In this document: one piece after another, positions 1 to 7,790 of the stretch
How the letters are laid out: every line of letters starts with the position of its first letter
How positions within the stretch are numbered: position 1 is the stretch's first letter
NCBI GenBank assembly: GCA_017408025.1
Contig: JAFQVJ010000057.1
Coordinates: forward strand, 1 to 44,115
Direction of reading: 5' to 3'
Length of the DNA: 44,115 bases
Source: Lachnospiraceae bacterium
GTDB taxonomy: Bacteria; Bacillota; Clostridia; Lachnospirales; Lachnospiraceae
The notes under the pieces: model-generated
The model's database searches: none
The model's input: only the letters and a program-made list of their open reading frames with translations
What the model was told of the DNA's origin: nothing
Position numbers and translations under genes: made by a program

Positions 1-735
1 GGTGCTACAGCTGACGGTCTTGTTCTTGCATACCGTGCAGGTGCTCCATTATTATACCAGGATACATTACAGTATCATCCAACAGGTGTTGCATTCCCAG
101 CTCAGATTTACGGTGCACTCGTTACAGAGAAGGTTCGTTCTATGGGCGCTATGTTCGTAAACAGAGAAGGCGAAGTATTCATGCATCCACTTGAGACAAG
201 AGATGTTGCTGCTTCTGGTATTATCAGAGAGTGTAAGGAGAGAGGCAAGGGCGTTCAGACTCCACAGGCTGAAGGTATCTGGCTTGATACTCCTATGATT
301 GATATGATTCATGGTAAGGGAACTCTTGAAAAGAGATTACCTGGTATGCTTCGTATGTACTTAAGATGTGGTATCGATATGAGAGAGGTACCTATCGTAA
401 TTTACCCAACACTTCATTACCAGAATGGTGGTATTAAGATTTCTGCTAACGGTATGTCAGAGGTTGAGAACCTCTACGTTGCAGGTGAGGCAGTTGGAGG
501 AATCCATGGTAGAAACAGACTTATGGGTAACTCACTCCTTGATATCATCGTATTTGGTCGTAATGCAGGAAAACAGGCAGGAGCTAAGTGCAAGGAGGTT
601 GAGCTTAAAGAGCTTACACTTTCACATGTTGATGATTACTCTAAGATGCTTGCAGATGCTGGTATTGAGCCAAAAGTAGTATCTCCTAAGTTATTACCTG
701 ACTACAGACCAGAAGGCGTTACACGTCTTAACTAA
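1..735 (+). CDS. Fumarate reductase/succinate dehydrogenase-like flavoprotein, C-terminal part (5' end outside window)
   Basis: The frame is open from base 1, so the gene starts upstream; 244 residues are visible. The fragment has the QYHPTG motif, a TEKVR...NREGEVFM block, the HYQNGG motif and the FAD-binding GEAVGGIHGRNRLMGNSLLD block near the end, all typical of the SdhA/FrdA/L-aspartate oxidase flavoprotein family. In that family the histidines and arginines in these blocks act in fumarate/succinate interconversion. The protein stops about 60 residues after the last FAD block, so the helical C-terminal domain of classical FrdA/SdhA appears to be missing or very short. A transporter and both fumarase subunits follow, which supports a role in fumarate reduction. 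No iron-sulfur or membrane-anchor subunit is visible. L-aspartate oxidase is the alternative, but the neighbours do not favour it. Confidence 0.85.
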   Translation, partial: GATADGLVLAYRAGAPLLYQDTLQYHPTGVAFPAQIYGALVTEKVRSMGAMFVNREGEVFMHPLETRDVAASGIIRECKERGKGVQTPQAEGIWLDTPMIDMIHGKGTLEKRLPGMLRMYLRCGIDMREVPIVIYPTLHYQNGGIKISANGMSEVENLYVAGEAVGGIHGRNRLMGNSLLDIIVFGRNAGKQAGAKCKEVELKELTLSHVDDYSKMLADAGIEPKVVSPKLLPDYRPEGVTRLN

Positions 736-802
736 ATAGTTTAATCGTGTGGAGGCAGGTTTGTATTGGTGAGCCTGATTCTACGCGTGAAGACATTTTC
801 AT

Positions 803-832
803 TCCAACGGCATAGATTGTTATGCCGTTGGA
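803..832 (+). terminator. Hairpin between flavoprotein and transporter genes
   Basis: A perfect 12-bp stem (803-814 with 821-832, loop of 6) lies in the 160-base gap. It is followed by TTTGGTGCG rather than a proper T-tract, so it may be a weak terminator, an attenuator or an RNA processing/stability element. Confidence 0.35.
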
Positions 833-895
833 TTTGGTGCGTTTAGTGGTGATAGTGAAGAATGGGGTAAATTAAACATTTCGGAGGACAGGAAA

Positions 896-2062
896 GTGGA
901 ATTTTTAGAAAGCATTGGAACATGGTTCCAAAACGAAGTATGGGCAAATACATTAATGCTCGTTTTCACAATAGCTGTTTTAGGCTATTTAGTTGGTAGA
1001 ATCAGAGTATGCGGACTTGAGCTTGGAACAGCAGGTGTATTGCTTGTAGCACTTGTATTTGGTCATTTTGGAGTAGAGATACCAAAGGTTGTTCAAGACC
1101 TTGGTCTTATATGCTTCGTAACATCTGTAGGCTATATAGCCGGACCAAAATTCTTTAGAAACTTTAAGGTTAATGCTAAATCCTACATATTACTTGGATT
1201 TATAATTATTATTGTAGGTGCACTTACATGTGCCGGTATTGTTAAGTTATTTGATATACCAACAGATATCGGTGTAGGTATGCTTTCAGGAGCACTTACA
1301 AGTACACCGGGATTAGCTGCGGCTAAAGAGGCAACAACAGATATGGCGGCTGTTGGATATGGTATAGCATATCCTTTCGGTGTTATCGGTGTAGTACTTT
1401 TTGTACAGCTTGTGCCAAAGATTTTAAAGACAGATATGGAAGCAGAGCGTGCAAAGTTTGCAGCAGCTTCAGGTGTTGAAATTAAAGAAAAAGAGCCAAA
1501 GAAGGCAAGAATTCATGTTGATGAGATGGGATTTTTTGCATTTGGTTTAGCTATAGCATTAGGAATTATATTAGCTAAGATAACAATTCCACTTCCGGGA
1601 GGCGGAGAGTTTGCACTTGGTACATCAGGTGGTCCACTTATTGCCGGTCTTGTATTAGGACATTTTGGTCATGCAGGAAGAATTGAGTTGAAGATTGAAA
1701 AGCGTGTATTAGAGACAATGCGTGAGTTTGGTCTTATGTTATTCCTCCTCGGTGCCGGCACAGGAGCAGGAGCAGGATTTGTGGATGTACTTGTAGAGCA
1801 GGGTCCAATGCTTTTCGTATATGGTGCGTTAATGACATTATTACCAATGTTTGTAGGATATTTCTTTGCTGCAAAGGTATTAAAGCTCAGTATATTTAAT
1901 ACACTTGGTTCTATATGTGGTGGTATGACAAGTACACCTGCACTTGGAACACTTATCGGTGTTACAAAGACAGATGATGTTGCCTCTGCATATGCTGCAA
2001 CTTATCCAATTGCGTTGGTTATGGTAGTATTATCAAGCCAGTTTTTAGGCTTATTATTATAA
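896..2062 (+). CDS. AspT/YidE-type membrane transporter, probable C4-dicarboxylate carrier
   Basis: A 388-residue, very hydrophobic protein built from two related halves. Each half carries a G(A/M)TSTP signature, at residues 132-138 and 342-348. This is the hallmark of the aspartate:alanine antiporter / YidE-YbjL duplication family. A hydrophilic loop with charged residues separates the halves around residues 180-205. The central TrkA-C (RCK) domains present in many YidE proteins are absent, so this is the short form. The start is a GTG eight bases after a GGAGG site at 883-887. It sits between a fumarate-reductase-like flavoprotein and fumarase, 21 bases before the latter. I infer exchange or export of a C4 acid such as succinate, fumarate, malate or aspartate; the substrate cannot be read from sequence. 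Confidence 0.82.
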   Translation: MEFLESIGTWFQNEVWANTLMLVFTIAVLGYLVGRIRVCGLELGTAGVLLVALVFGHFGVEIPKVVQDLGLICFVTSVGYIAGPKFFRNFKVNAKSYILLGFIIIIVGALTCAGIVKLFDIPTDIGVGMLSGALTSTPGLAAAKEATTDMAAVGYGIAYPFGVIGVVLFVQLVPKILKTDMEAERAKFAAASGVEIKEKEPKKARIHVDEMGFFAFGLAIALGIILAKITIPLPGGGEFALGTSGGPLIAGLVLGHFGHAGRIELKIEKRVLETMREFGLMLFLLGAGTGAGAGFVDVLVEQGPMLFVYGALMTLLPMFVGYFFAAKVLKLSIFNTLGSICGGMTSTPALGTLIGVTKTDDVASAYAATYPIALVMVVLSSQFLGLLL

Positions 2063-2083
2063 TTTTATGGAGGTAACATTTCA

Positions 2084-2926
2084 ATGCGTGAAATAAACGT
2101 TAGTCAGATTACTGATGTTGTAGAGAAGCTTTGTATCGAAGCTAATCAGCATCTTCCTGAGGACGTTAAGTGTGCAATCAAGAATTGTAGAGCATGCGAA
2201 GACGGTGAAATCGCTCAGGGTGTTTTGGATAAGATTATTGAAAATTATGAAATCGCAGATGCACAGTGCGTACCTATCTGTCAGGATACAGGTATGGCTT
2301 GTGTATTCCTTGAGATTGGTCAGGATGTTCACATGGTTGGCGGTGACCTTGCGGAAGCTGTAAACGAGGGCGTTCGTCGTGGTTATGACAAGGGATACCT
2401 TAGAAAGTCTGTAGTTAAGGACCCTGTTCGTAGAGGAAATACAGGTGACAATACACCAGCTATGCTCTACACAGAAATCGTTCCAGGCGAGCAGATTAAG
2501 ATTACAGTAGGTCCTAAGGGCTTTGGTAGCGAGAATATGAGTGCTATCCGTATGTTCAAGCCTTCAGCAGGACTCCAGGGTATTAAGGATTTCATCATTG
2601 AGACAGTTGAGACAGCAGGTCCTAACCCATGCCCACCTATGGTAGTAGGTGTAGGTATCGGTGGTACATTTGATAAGGCTGCCTTACTTGCAAAGAAGGC
2701 TCTTATGCGACCTATCGATTCAGAGAATCCTGACCCATTCTACGCAGACCTTGAGAAGGAAATGCTTGAGAAGATTAATGAGCTCGGCATTGGACCACAG
2801 GGCTTTGGTGGAAAGACAACAGCAATCGGCTTAAATATTGAGACATTACCTACACATATCGCAGGTATGCCATGTGCTATCAATATTAACTGCCACGTTA
2901 CACGTCATAAGTCGGAGGTGATATAA
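2084..2926 (+). CDS. Fumarate hydratase class I, alpha subunit
   Basis: A 280-residue protein matching the N-terminal half of class I [4Fe-4S] fumarases and the TtdA tartrate dehydratase subunit. The likely cluster cysteines are visible: C66 in CQDTG, C183 in NPCPP and C270 in NINCHVTRH. The GIGGTFDKAA block is also conserved. Together with the next gene it would interconvert malate and fumarate in the cytoplasm with an oxygen-sensitive cluster, as expected in an anaerobe. A strong GGAGG site lies at 2069-2073. Its stop codon overlaps the start of the beta subunit by one base, so the two are translationally coupled. The family also includes L(+)-tartrate dehydratase; fumarase is preferred because of the fumarate-reductase-like neighbour. 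Confidence 0.92.
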   Translation: MREINVSQITDVVEKLCIEANQHLPEDVKCAIKNCRACEDGEIAQGVLDKIIENYEIADAQCVPICQDTGMACVFLEIGQDVHMVGGDLAEAVNEGVRRGYDKGYLRKSVVKDPVRRGNTGDNTPAMLYTEIVPGEQIKITVGPKGFGSENMSAIRMFKPSAGLQGIKDFIIETVETAGPNPCPPMVVGVGIGGTFDKAALLAKKALMRPIDSENPDPFYADLEKEMLEKINELGIGPQGFGGKTTAIGLNIETLPTHIAGMPCAININCHVTRHKSEVI

Positions 2927-3483
2927 TGGAGAAGCATATTACATTACCACTTACAGAGGAATTAGCAAAGTCACTTAAAGCTGGTGACACAGTATATTTA
3001 ACAGGTACAATCTACACATCTCGTGATGCAGGTCACAAGAGAATGTGTGAAGCACTTAGCCGTGGCGAGGAGCTTCCATTTGACCCAACAGATGCAACAA
3101 TCTACTATGTTGGACCAACTCCTGCAAAGCCAGGTCAGGTTATCGGTTCGGCAGGTCCTACAACAAGCGGACGTATGGATGCATACGCACCAACAATGAT
3201 GTCAGTAGGTGCAAGAGGTATGATTGGTAAGGGTGCAAGACTTCCAGAGGTAGTAGACGCTATGAAGAAGTATAGCGGTGTTTACTTTGGTGCTATCGGT
3301 GGAGCAGGTGCTCTTTTGGCTAAATGCATCAAGAAAGCAGAGCTTATCGCATACGAGGATCTTGGAGCAGAGGCTTTAAGAAAACTCTACGTAGAGGATA
3401 TGCCACTTTTCGTTATTATTGATAGCGAGGGTAATAACCTTTATGAAGAGGGTAGAGCAGCTTATTTGAATAAGAACAAATAA
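2926..3483 (+). CDS. Fumarate hydratase class I, beta subunit
   Basis: A 185-residue protein matching the C-terminal domain of class I fumarase / TtdB. It shows the G(T)IYTSRDAGHKR block near the start, the PGQVIGSAGPTTSGRMD substrate-binding block and a GAIGGAGALL segment. It begins within the last base of the alpha gene (TAATG overlap) with GGAGGTG just upstream, giving an obligate two-subunit enzyme. A perfect 17-bp terminator hairpin follows 37 bases after the stop, which ends the operon. The function as partner of the alpha subunit is secure; fumarate versus tartrate as substrate is inferred from the context. Confidence 0.92.
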   Translation: MEKHITLPLTEELAKSLKAGDTVYLTGTIYTSRDAGHKRMCEALSRGEELPFDPTDATIYYVGPTPAKPGQVIGSAGPTTSGRMDAYAPTMMSVGARGMIGKGARLPEVVDAMKKYSGVYFGAIGGAGALLAKCIKKAELIAYEDLGAEALRKLYVEDMPLFVIIDSEGNNLYEEGRAAYLNKNK

Positions 3484-3520
3484 GATATTAATTTGGTAGA
3501 ATAATATTCTAATTAAGAAG

Positions 3521-3563
3521 AAAACCGCATTTGACAGTCAATTTAGCTGTCAAATGCGGTTTT
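3521..3563 (+). terminator. Intrinsic terminator after fumarase operon
   Basis: A perfect 17-bp stem (3521-3537 with 3547-3563) with a 9-base loop. The outer pairs are A/T tracts, so the structure has a T-run on either strand and could work in both directions. Confidence 0.85.
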
Positions 3564-3615
3564 ACTTGTCTGTATTGTCTGTCAAAAAATGTCGAGAAAT
3601 AGAAAACGGTAATTC

Positions 3616-3644
3616 TTGCTTGTGCAAAAGTAATAAATTATACT
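3616..3644 (+). promoter_or_regulatory. Possible orphan promoter upstream of gene remnant
   Basis: TTGCTT (3616-3621) and TATACT (3639-3644) are 17 bases apart, a plausible sigma-A promoter. Only the decayed CBM26 gene lies downstream on this strand. Confidence 0.35.
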
Positions 3645-3657
3645 TTAAATAAGGATA

Positions 3658-3714
3658 TTTACTGATAGTTTTTACATATTATAAAGAAAAATATATGTAA
3701 AAATAATCAGTAAA
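3658..3714. repeat. 22-bp inverted repeat, AT-rich
   Basis: Arms 3658-3679 and 3693-3714 are complementary except for two positions, with a 13-base loop. It lies 14 bases downstream of the possible -10 box, so it would be in the transcript leader. It could be an operator or a leader hairpin; there is no T-tract, so it is not a typical terminator. Confidence 0.55.
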
Positions 3715-3853
3715 CAGGAACTTGAGTATATAAAAAGCAAAAACAAAATATTGAGGAGGGTTGAGTTTTTACTTAAGATATATAGTAAATTTAATAAGGT
3801 TCCTATTATTCTTAGGGTAACACGTTGATATTCATTAAGTTGGGAGAAGAAAG

Positions 3854-4222
3854 ATGAAGCAAAAACAGAATTGGTTTAAGAGCTAAATGGTTATCTATTG
3901 TTCAACTGGTATTGTTGTATTGTACAATGAGGATTATGTGAATCTCCCTTTGAACCCAATAGAAGTAGCTGGAACTGTTTACTACAAAAATACAAACAAC
4001 TGGAGTAAGGTATATGCATATTATTGGAGTGAAGAGAACACACAGATGACAGCATGACCGGGAGTACAAATGACTTATGTTGGCAGTGGTGTATATAGTA
4101 TCGAAATTCCGGAGGGGGCTGAATATATTATATTCAATGATGGTAATGGTTCTCAAACAAGTGATATAGCACTTCAGGAAATAGATAAAATCTATAATAA
4201 TGGAAGTTGGTCTAATTATTAA
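3854..4222 (+). pseudogene. Decayed secreted starch-binding (CBM26-like) protein, possibly an amylase remnant
   Basis: An ATG at 3854, after a GGAGAAGAAAG site, opens a frame that meets TAA at 3884. The same frame resumes and from about 3948 encodes a module of roughly 90 residues. Its features are VYYKNTNNWSKVYAYYW, then PGVQMTYVG, VYSIEIPEGA, IIFNDG, QTSDI and a final NNGSWSNY. This resembles family 26 carbohydrate-binding modules, which end many extracellular alpha-amylases of gut Firmicutes. At 4055-4057 a TGA stands where the family normally has the tryptophan of a (A)WPG motif. Another frame at 3873-3938 encodes a hydrophobic stretch (RAKWLSIVQLVLL) like a signal peptide. The simplest reading is the two ends of a secreted amylase gene left after loss of the middle, plus later point lesions. 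No catalytic domain remains. Confidence 0.7.
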
Positions 4223-4246
4223 TTATTATCAGATGTAAGCTTTTAG

Positions 4247-4279
4247 AGGGACACGATGTAATTGTGTCCCTTTATTTTT
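4247..4279 (+). terminator. Terminator between gene remnant and response regulator
   Basis: Stem AGGGACAC/GTGTCCCT (4247-4254 with 4264-4271), 9-base loop, then TTTATTTTTG. It lies between a plus-strand remnant and the end of a minus-strand operon, so it could serve both. Confidence 0.72.
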
Positions 4280-4297
4280 GTTAGAGATAACTTTATC

Positions 4298-4972
4298 CTA
4301 CTGTGCTATTTTATAGAGCATACATGGTCGACCACCGGTTTCATAATTCATTTCACTTTGAACTAATCCTGTTTCAGATAGATAATTCATATATCGTCTG
4401 ACGGTAACACTGGTTAAACCGATTTTTTCTGCGACATCATCGCCAGTCAACCATGTATTGTTGTGCTCCTTTAGATGTTCCATAATTAAGTCTAAGGTTT
4501 TTTGCTGAATCCCTTTGGGATGAACTTCGTCATATTTTTTTCTGGAATTATCTATAATATAATCTATATTTTTCTGATTAAGTGTTCCGAAATCTTTTAA
4601 AGCATCGGTCTGGGCAATAAATTTATCCAGTGCCATTCTGAATCTGTCGAAGGTAAAGGGCTTAACCAGATAATCAACTATGCCTAAATGTAATGCTTCC
4701 TCCAAAGCTTCGCGGTCATTTGCAGCTGTAACCATAATAGCATCAACAGATAGTTGTTGTTGTCTGATTTGGCGTAGGGTTTCAAAACCGTCTGTGTACG
4801 GCATATATACATCAAGTATGATTAAATCAACCTCATTATGTTTAAGGAAATCCAGTGCACTATTGCCATCAGTGCATTTACCGACCACAAGAAACTGCTT
4901 ATTACGATTGATATATTGCTCATTTATCATAGCAACCATGGGGTCATCTTCAACAATTAATACTCTATACAT
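4298..4972 (-). CDS. Response regulator of DcuR/CitB (CitT) family
   Basis: A 224-residue two-domain protein. The receiver domain (about 1-120) has D9/D10, the phospho-acceptor D54 in ILDVYMP, T82 and K104 in YLVKPF. The C-terminal part (about 155-220) contains a helix-turn-helix with TGDDVAEKIGLTSVTVRRYMNYL and ends like CitB/DcuR/MalR regulators. It is encoded 16 bases after the sensor kinase, so both are co-transcribed. Regulators of this family activate genes for uptake and fermentation of citrate, malate or fumarate. The fumarase/transporter operon nearby is a likely target, but this is inference. Confidence 0.9.
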   Translation of the reverse strand: MYRVLIVEDDPMVAMINEQYINRNKQFLVVGKCTDGNSALDFLKHNEVDLIILDVYMPYTDGFETLRQIRQQQLSVDAIMVTAANDREALEEALHLGIVDYLVKPFTFDRFRMALDKFIAQTDALKDFGTLNQKNIDYIIDNSRKKYDEVHPKGIQQKTLDLIMEHLKEHNNTWLTGDDVAEKIGLTSVTVRRYMNYLSETGLVQSEMNYETGGRPCMLYKIAQ

Positions 4973-4988
4973 ATATTTCTCTCCATTG

Positions 4989-6656
4989 TTAATTATTTGC
5001 GTTATGTTTATTAGTATCGGTAAAGCTTACAGAAAATGATGTGCCTACTCCTAATTGGGATTCTACGGATATTGTACCGCCCAGACTTTCTACCAGAGCC
5101 TTCACCTGATACAAACCTGTTCCTCGCCCATTATCTTTTGTAGAATATCCATTTTCAAATATATGTGTTATATCGTTTGGGGATATACCAGTTCCCATAT
5201 CATCGGCAGTGATTAAAACCGCATCTGAACGGGAATATATACCAAACAATAATTCCTTTGATTCACTATAATTTTTATCGATTTGATTCATGGCATCAAA
5301 AGCATTGTCTATCAGATTGCCAATAATTGTAACCAAGGCTTCTGATGGTAATGGATAATCAGTATTAGAATAATAACAGCCCTCACGAAGAACAAACTTA
5401 ATGTTAAGCTCAGAGGCGCGGGCTACCTTTCCGATAAGCAAGGCTGCTACAGCGGGTTCATTTACTGTGTTCATAATTTTACTTATAGTAGCACGCTGCA
5501 CAAAGGTTATATTTTCAATATATGATATGGCGTCGTTATACATTTCCATCTGGATAAGCCCCAATATGACATGAAGCTTGTTGGTAAAATCATGATTATT
5601 GGCACGCATGGAATCAACAAGGTAGCGTGTACCAGTTAAATCCTCCATAAGCTTAGTATACTCTGCACGGTTATGAAGAATTCTGGCAGAGCCTATGACA
5701 GTGTCAGATTCCTTTATAGATATCTTATCAATCAAAATATCAGAATTATTGCTGGTGCATATTTTTTCAACGGGCTTGCCTATTATGTTTTCAATAGATT
5801 TTGTATCAGAAGTAGCAAGCATTGTATAAGCTGCATTGTTGATGAATTGTACGTTTTCATCTTTGTCTGTAGCTATTATTCCCTCATCCAGTGATTCCAG
5901 GATGTTATCTCGGATTTTGTACATAGCAGAGAAAACATCAGGCTCATAGCCCAAAAGGCTTTTCTTTATTCTGCCGGATAACTCTGTGGAAATCATAAGC
6001 TCCATAAGTATGGCAACAACAGTTATAAGTAAAAAAATGAAGAAGGTTTGTAGCGTTTCAGAACGTATATTTTCCATAAGCATAATAGCCATAACAAAAC
6101 CCATATAGTTGCCGTCCTCATCATATACGGCGGCATAAGCTCTTCGCTGGCTTCCGGAAGGTCCTTTATCGTCAGTTGCGTAATATTTACTATCATCTGC
6201 TTTGAAATCAGGGAGGGTACCATCATAAACAGTACCTATTAGTTCATGATTGGAGTGATATATTCGGATGTTTTCTTTGCTAACTACAGATATAACATCG
6301 ATATCACTTAGGGAGTCCTTGAGTGAGTCCAGATATTCCTGTAAAATAGGCGAAAGCGTTTCGCTATTCTGGGTACTAGAAGCTTCTGTAAGAATAGGAG
6401 AACTTGCGATAGTTGTGGCAATATTTTGTAGATTCTGGTCACGCTTTTCAGTTTCAAAATTAATGTTAATCAGCGTGCCGGCAACTCCTAAAAAGAGAGC
6501 TAATGTGATAATTAAAATCAGCTGAGTGCGGAACAGATTATGCTGAATATTTTTTAGGGTTATGCGCTTTGGGGATGAAGTATTGCCAGTTGATTCTCTT
6601 TTTTCTACATCTTTGTTTGTAGTATTATTTATTTTTCTGTTTGAATTCTTTAACAT
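4989..6656 (-). CDS. Sensor histidine kinase of DcuS/CitA family
   Basis: A 555-residue membrane kinase. Transmembrane segments lie at about 44-66 and 203-222. The extracytoplasmic domain between them contains R131-x-x-H134 (RIYHSN) and a later GSQRRAYAAVYD block, which match the carboxylate-binding elements of the CitA/DcuS sensor domain. A cytoplasmic PAS domain spans about 245-330. The phospho-acceptor H355 lies in NHDFTNKLHVILG, followed by an ATPase domain with N-box NLIDNAFDAM, DDMGTGIS and GRGTGLYQVK. The long Asn/Lys-rich N-terminus (1-40) is cytoplasmic. The start ATG at 6656 has a GGAAAGGA site and a good promoter at 6703-6731. It probably senses external di- or tricarboxylates and phosphorylates the regulator encoded just after it. 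Confidence 0.92.
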   Translation of the reverse strand: MLKNSNRKINNTTNKDVEKRESTGNTSSPKRITLKNIQHNLFRTQLILIITLALFLGVAGTLININFETEKRDQNLQNIATTIASSPILTEASSTQNSETLSPILQEYLDSLKDSLSDIDVISVVSKENIRIYHSNHELIGTVYDGTLPDFKADDSKYYATDDKGPSGSQRRAYAAVYDEDGNYMGFVMAIMLMENIRSETLQTFFIFLLITVVAILMELMISTELSGRIKKSLLGYEPDVFSAMYKIRDNILESLDEGIIATDKDENVQFINNAAYTMLATSDTKSIENIIGKPVEKICTSNNSDILIDKISIKESDTVIGSARILHNRAEYTKLMEDLTGTRYLVDSMRANNHDFTNKLHVILGLIQMEMYNDAISYIENITFVQRATISKIMNTVNEPAVAALLIGKVARASELNIKFVLREGCYYSNTDYPLPSEALVTIIGNLIDNAFDAMNQIDKNYSESKELLFGIYSRSDAVLITADDMGTGISPNDITHIFENGYSTKDNGRGTGLYQVKALVESLGGTISVESQLGVGTSFSVSFTDTNKHNANN

Positions 6657-6702
6657 GATTCTAGGTTCCTTTCCAAAAGACAGGATAGTATTTTTCTACA
6701 AG

Positions 6703-6731
6703 ATAATATCATATGAAATTATCAAAAACAA
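6703..6731 (-). promoter_or_regulatory. Promoter of sensor kinase/response regulator operon
   Basis: Reading the minus strand, TTGTTT (6731-6726) and TATTAT (6708-6703) are separated by exactly 17 bases. This lies about 47 bases upstream of the kinase start. Confidence 0.6.
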
Positions 6732-6872
6732 TTAATTTACTTTTGTAAATGACTTTTGAAAGTAAAAAAAATAAATTATAAAACAAAAATAGTTTAGTAA
6801 GTTATGAAAAATTGTGGTGATTTCCTGCTGATGCTATTATATGGAAAAATAAAACAAAAGGAGATTTTAATT

Positions 6873-7163
6873 ATGGCATCTATTTTTGAAACAATTATGT
6901 TGATTTGCTTTGGATTATCATGGCCTTTAAATGTCATGAAGGCATACAGAGCAAGGACCGCGAAAGGAACTAGTTTACCATTTATTTTATTGATTATTGT
7001 TGGCTACATAGCTGGTATAACAGCTAAGATTGTTAACCATCAGACAAATTACGTTTTGATAGTGTACATTCTTAATCTTGCCATAGTATCAATGAATCTG
7101 CTTATTTATTTTAGAAATGTTGCATTGGATAAAAAAGCTGGAATAGCAAAGAGAATGGCATAA
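6873..7163 (+). CDS. SemiSWEET/PQ-loop-like small membrane protein
   Basis: A 96-residue protein with three predicted transmembrane helices (about 5-22, 37-57, 64-83). It shows the segment LSWPLNVMKAYRARTAKGTS between helices 1 and 2, typical of PQ-loop/SemiSWEET proteins that assemble as dimers to move small sugars or other solutes. The start at 6873 is chosen because AAAGGAG lies just upstream; a longer open frame exists from 6804 but has no such site. It is followed 16 bases later by an SGNH-like gene, so the two probably form one transcript. The transported substrate is unknown. Confidence 0.7.
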   Translation: MASIFETIMLICFGLSWPLNVMKAYRARTAKGTSLPFILLIIVGYIAGITAKIVNHQTNYVLIVYILNLAIVSMNLLIYFRNVALDKKAGIAKRMA

Positions 7164-7179
7164 AAAGGAGGAAAGACTT

Positions 7180-7779
7180 ATGTTGAAAGGTGAAATGGAA
7201 AAGTATTCAATGCTCAATGAACTTGCAAAGAAGGATGGAATTGTCATTATTGGAGGAACAGAGGATAAGGATATTCCGCTGTGTGAGTTAAAACAGGCAT
7301 TTGAACTTGACTCAAGGTTGTATAACAGAAGTATTGAAAATCTATCAATTGATTCAGCCATAGAATTTTATGATGATTGTATTGCGGGGCTTAATCCTGA
7401 GAGTATACTGTTGCATATTGGGGCTGCTGATCTAAAGAACTTTGTACAGGATTCGTCATCCTTTGATAAAAAGTATCATGAGCTGGTACAGCATATAAAA
7501 AAGCTTGATAAGAAGTGTAATATAGCGATTATCTCACTTAGAAATCCAGATGATAACTCAGATATAGCAAATATGAATAAGCACTTGAAGGTTATAGCTC
7601 AGTCAGAACAGTGTGAGTTTGGCGATATTGCAACAAAGCGTGTGTGGAATCCAAAGGAGACAAAGGATGTAGTATCTTTTGTATATTCTATAGGCTTTGT
7701 GCATCCTTTAAAGATTAAGCGACCAATGTATGATTTAATAAAAATATTGTTTTGCTCAACACCACTAGTGACAGAATAG
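7180..7779 (+). CDS. SGNH/GDSL-hydrolase-like protein lacking the usual serine block
   Basis: A 199-residue soluble protein with no signal peptide and a very strong AAAGGAGGAAAG site. The pattern VIIGGTEDKDIP near residues 20-33, LYNRSIENLSI and then ILLHIGAADL follows the alpha/beta order of SGNH hydrolases (block I, block II, block III). The canonical GDS of block I reads GGT here, and block III has GAAD instead of GxND. The catalytic serine therefore appears to be missing. It may bind rather than hydrolyse a ligand, or the assignment may be only structural. It lies in a probable operon with the SemiSWEET-like gene. Confidence 0.5.
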   Translation: MLKGEMEKYSMLNELAKKDGIVIIGGTEDKDIPLCELKQAFELDSRLYNRSIENLSIDSAIEFYDDCIAGLNPESILLHIGAADLKNFVQDSSSFDKKYHELVQHIKKLDKKCNIAIISLRNPDDNSDIANMNKHLKVIAQSEQCEFGDIATKRVWNPKETKDVVSFVYSIGFVHPLKIKRPMYDLIKILFCSTPLVTE

Positions 7780-7790
7780 ATTATATATAT

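Larger units (their letters stand above)
3564..3853. other. Gene-free stretch upstream of CBM26 gene remnant
   Basis: I see no credible coding region here. The stretch contains a possible promoter (3616-3644), a 22-bp inverted repeat (3658-3714) and a GAGGAGGG ribosome-binding-like sequence near 3753. No start codon with an open frame follows that site. It looks like the leader of the decayed gene downstream. Confidence 0.5.

Noticed and set aside
4055-4057. In-frame TGA as selenocysteine or recoded tryptophan
   Set aside because: The residue it replaces is a structural tryptophan, a second in-frame stop (TAA at 3884) exists, there is no visible selenocysteine insertion element, and other genes here use TGA as a stop. 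Decay is simpler.
6350-6364. Palindrome GCGAAAGCGTTTCGC resembling a catabolite-response (cre) site
   Set aside because: It lies deep inside the sensor kinase coding region, and the outer positions do not fit the cre consensus well.
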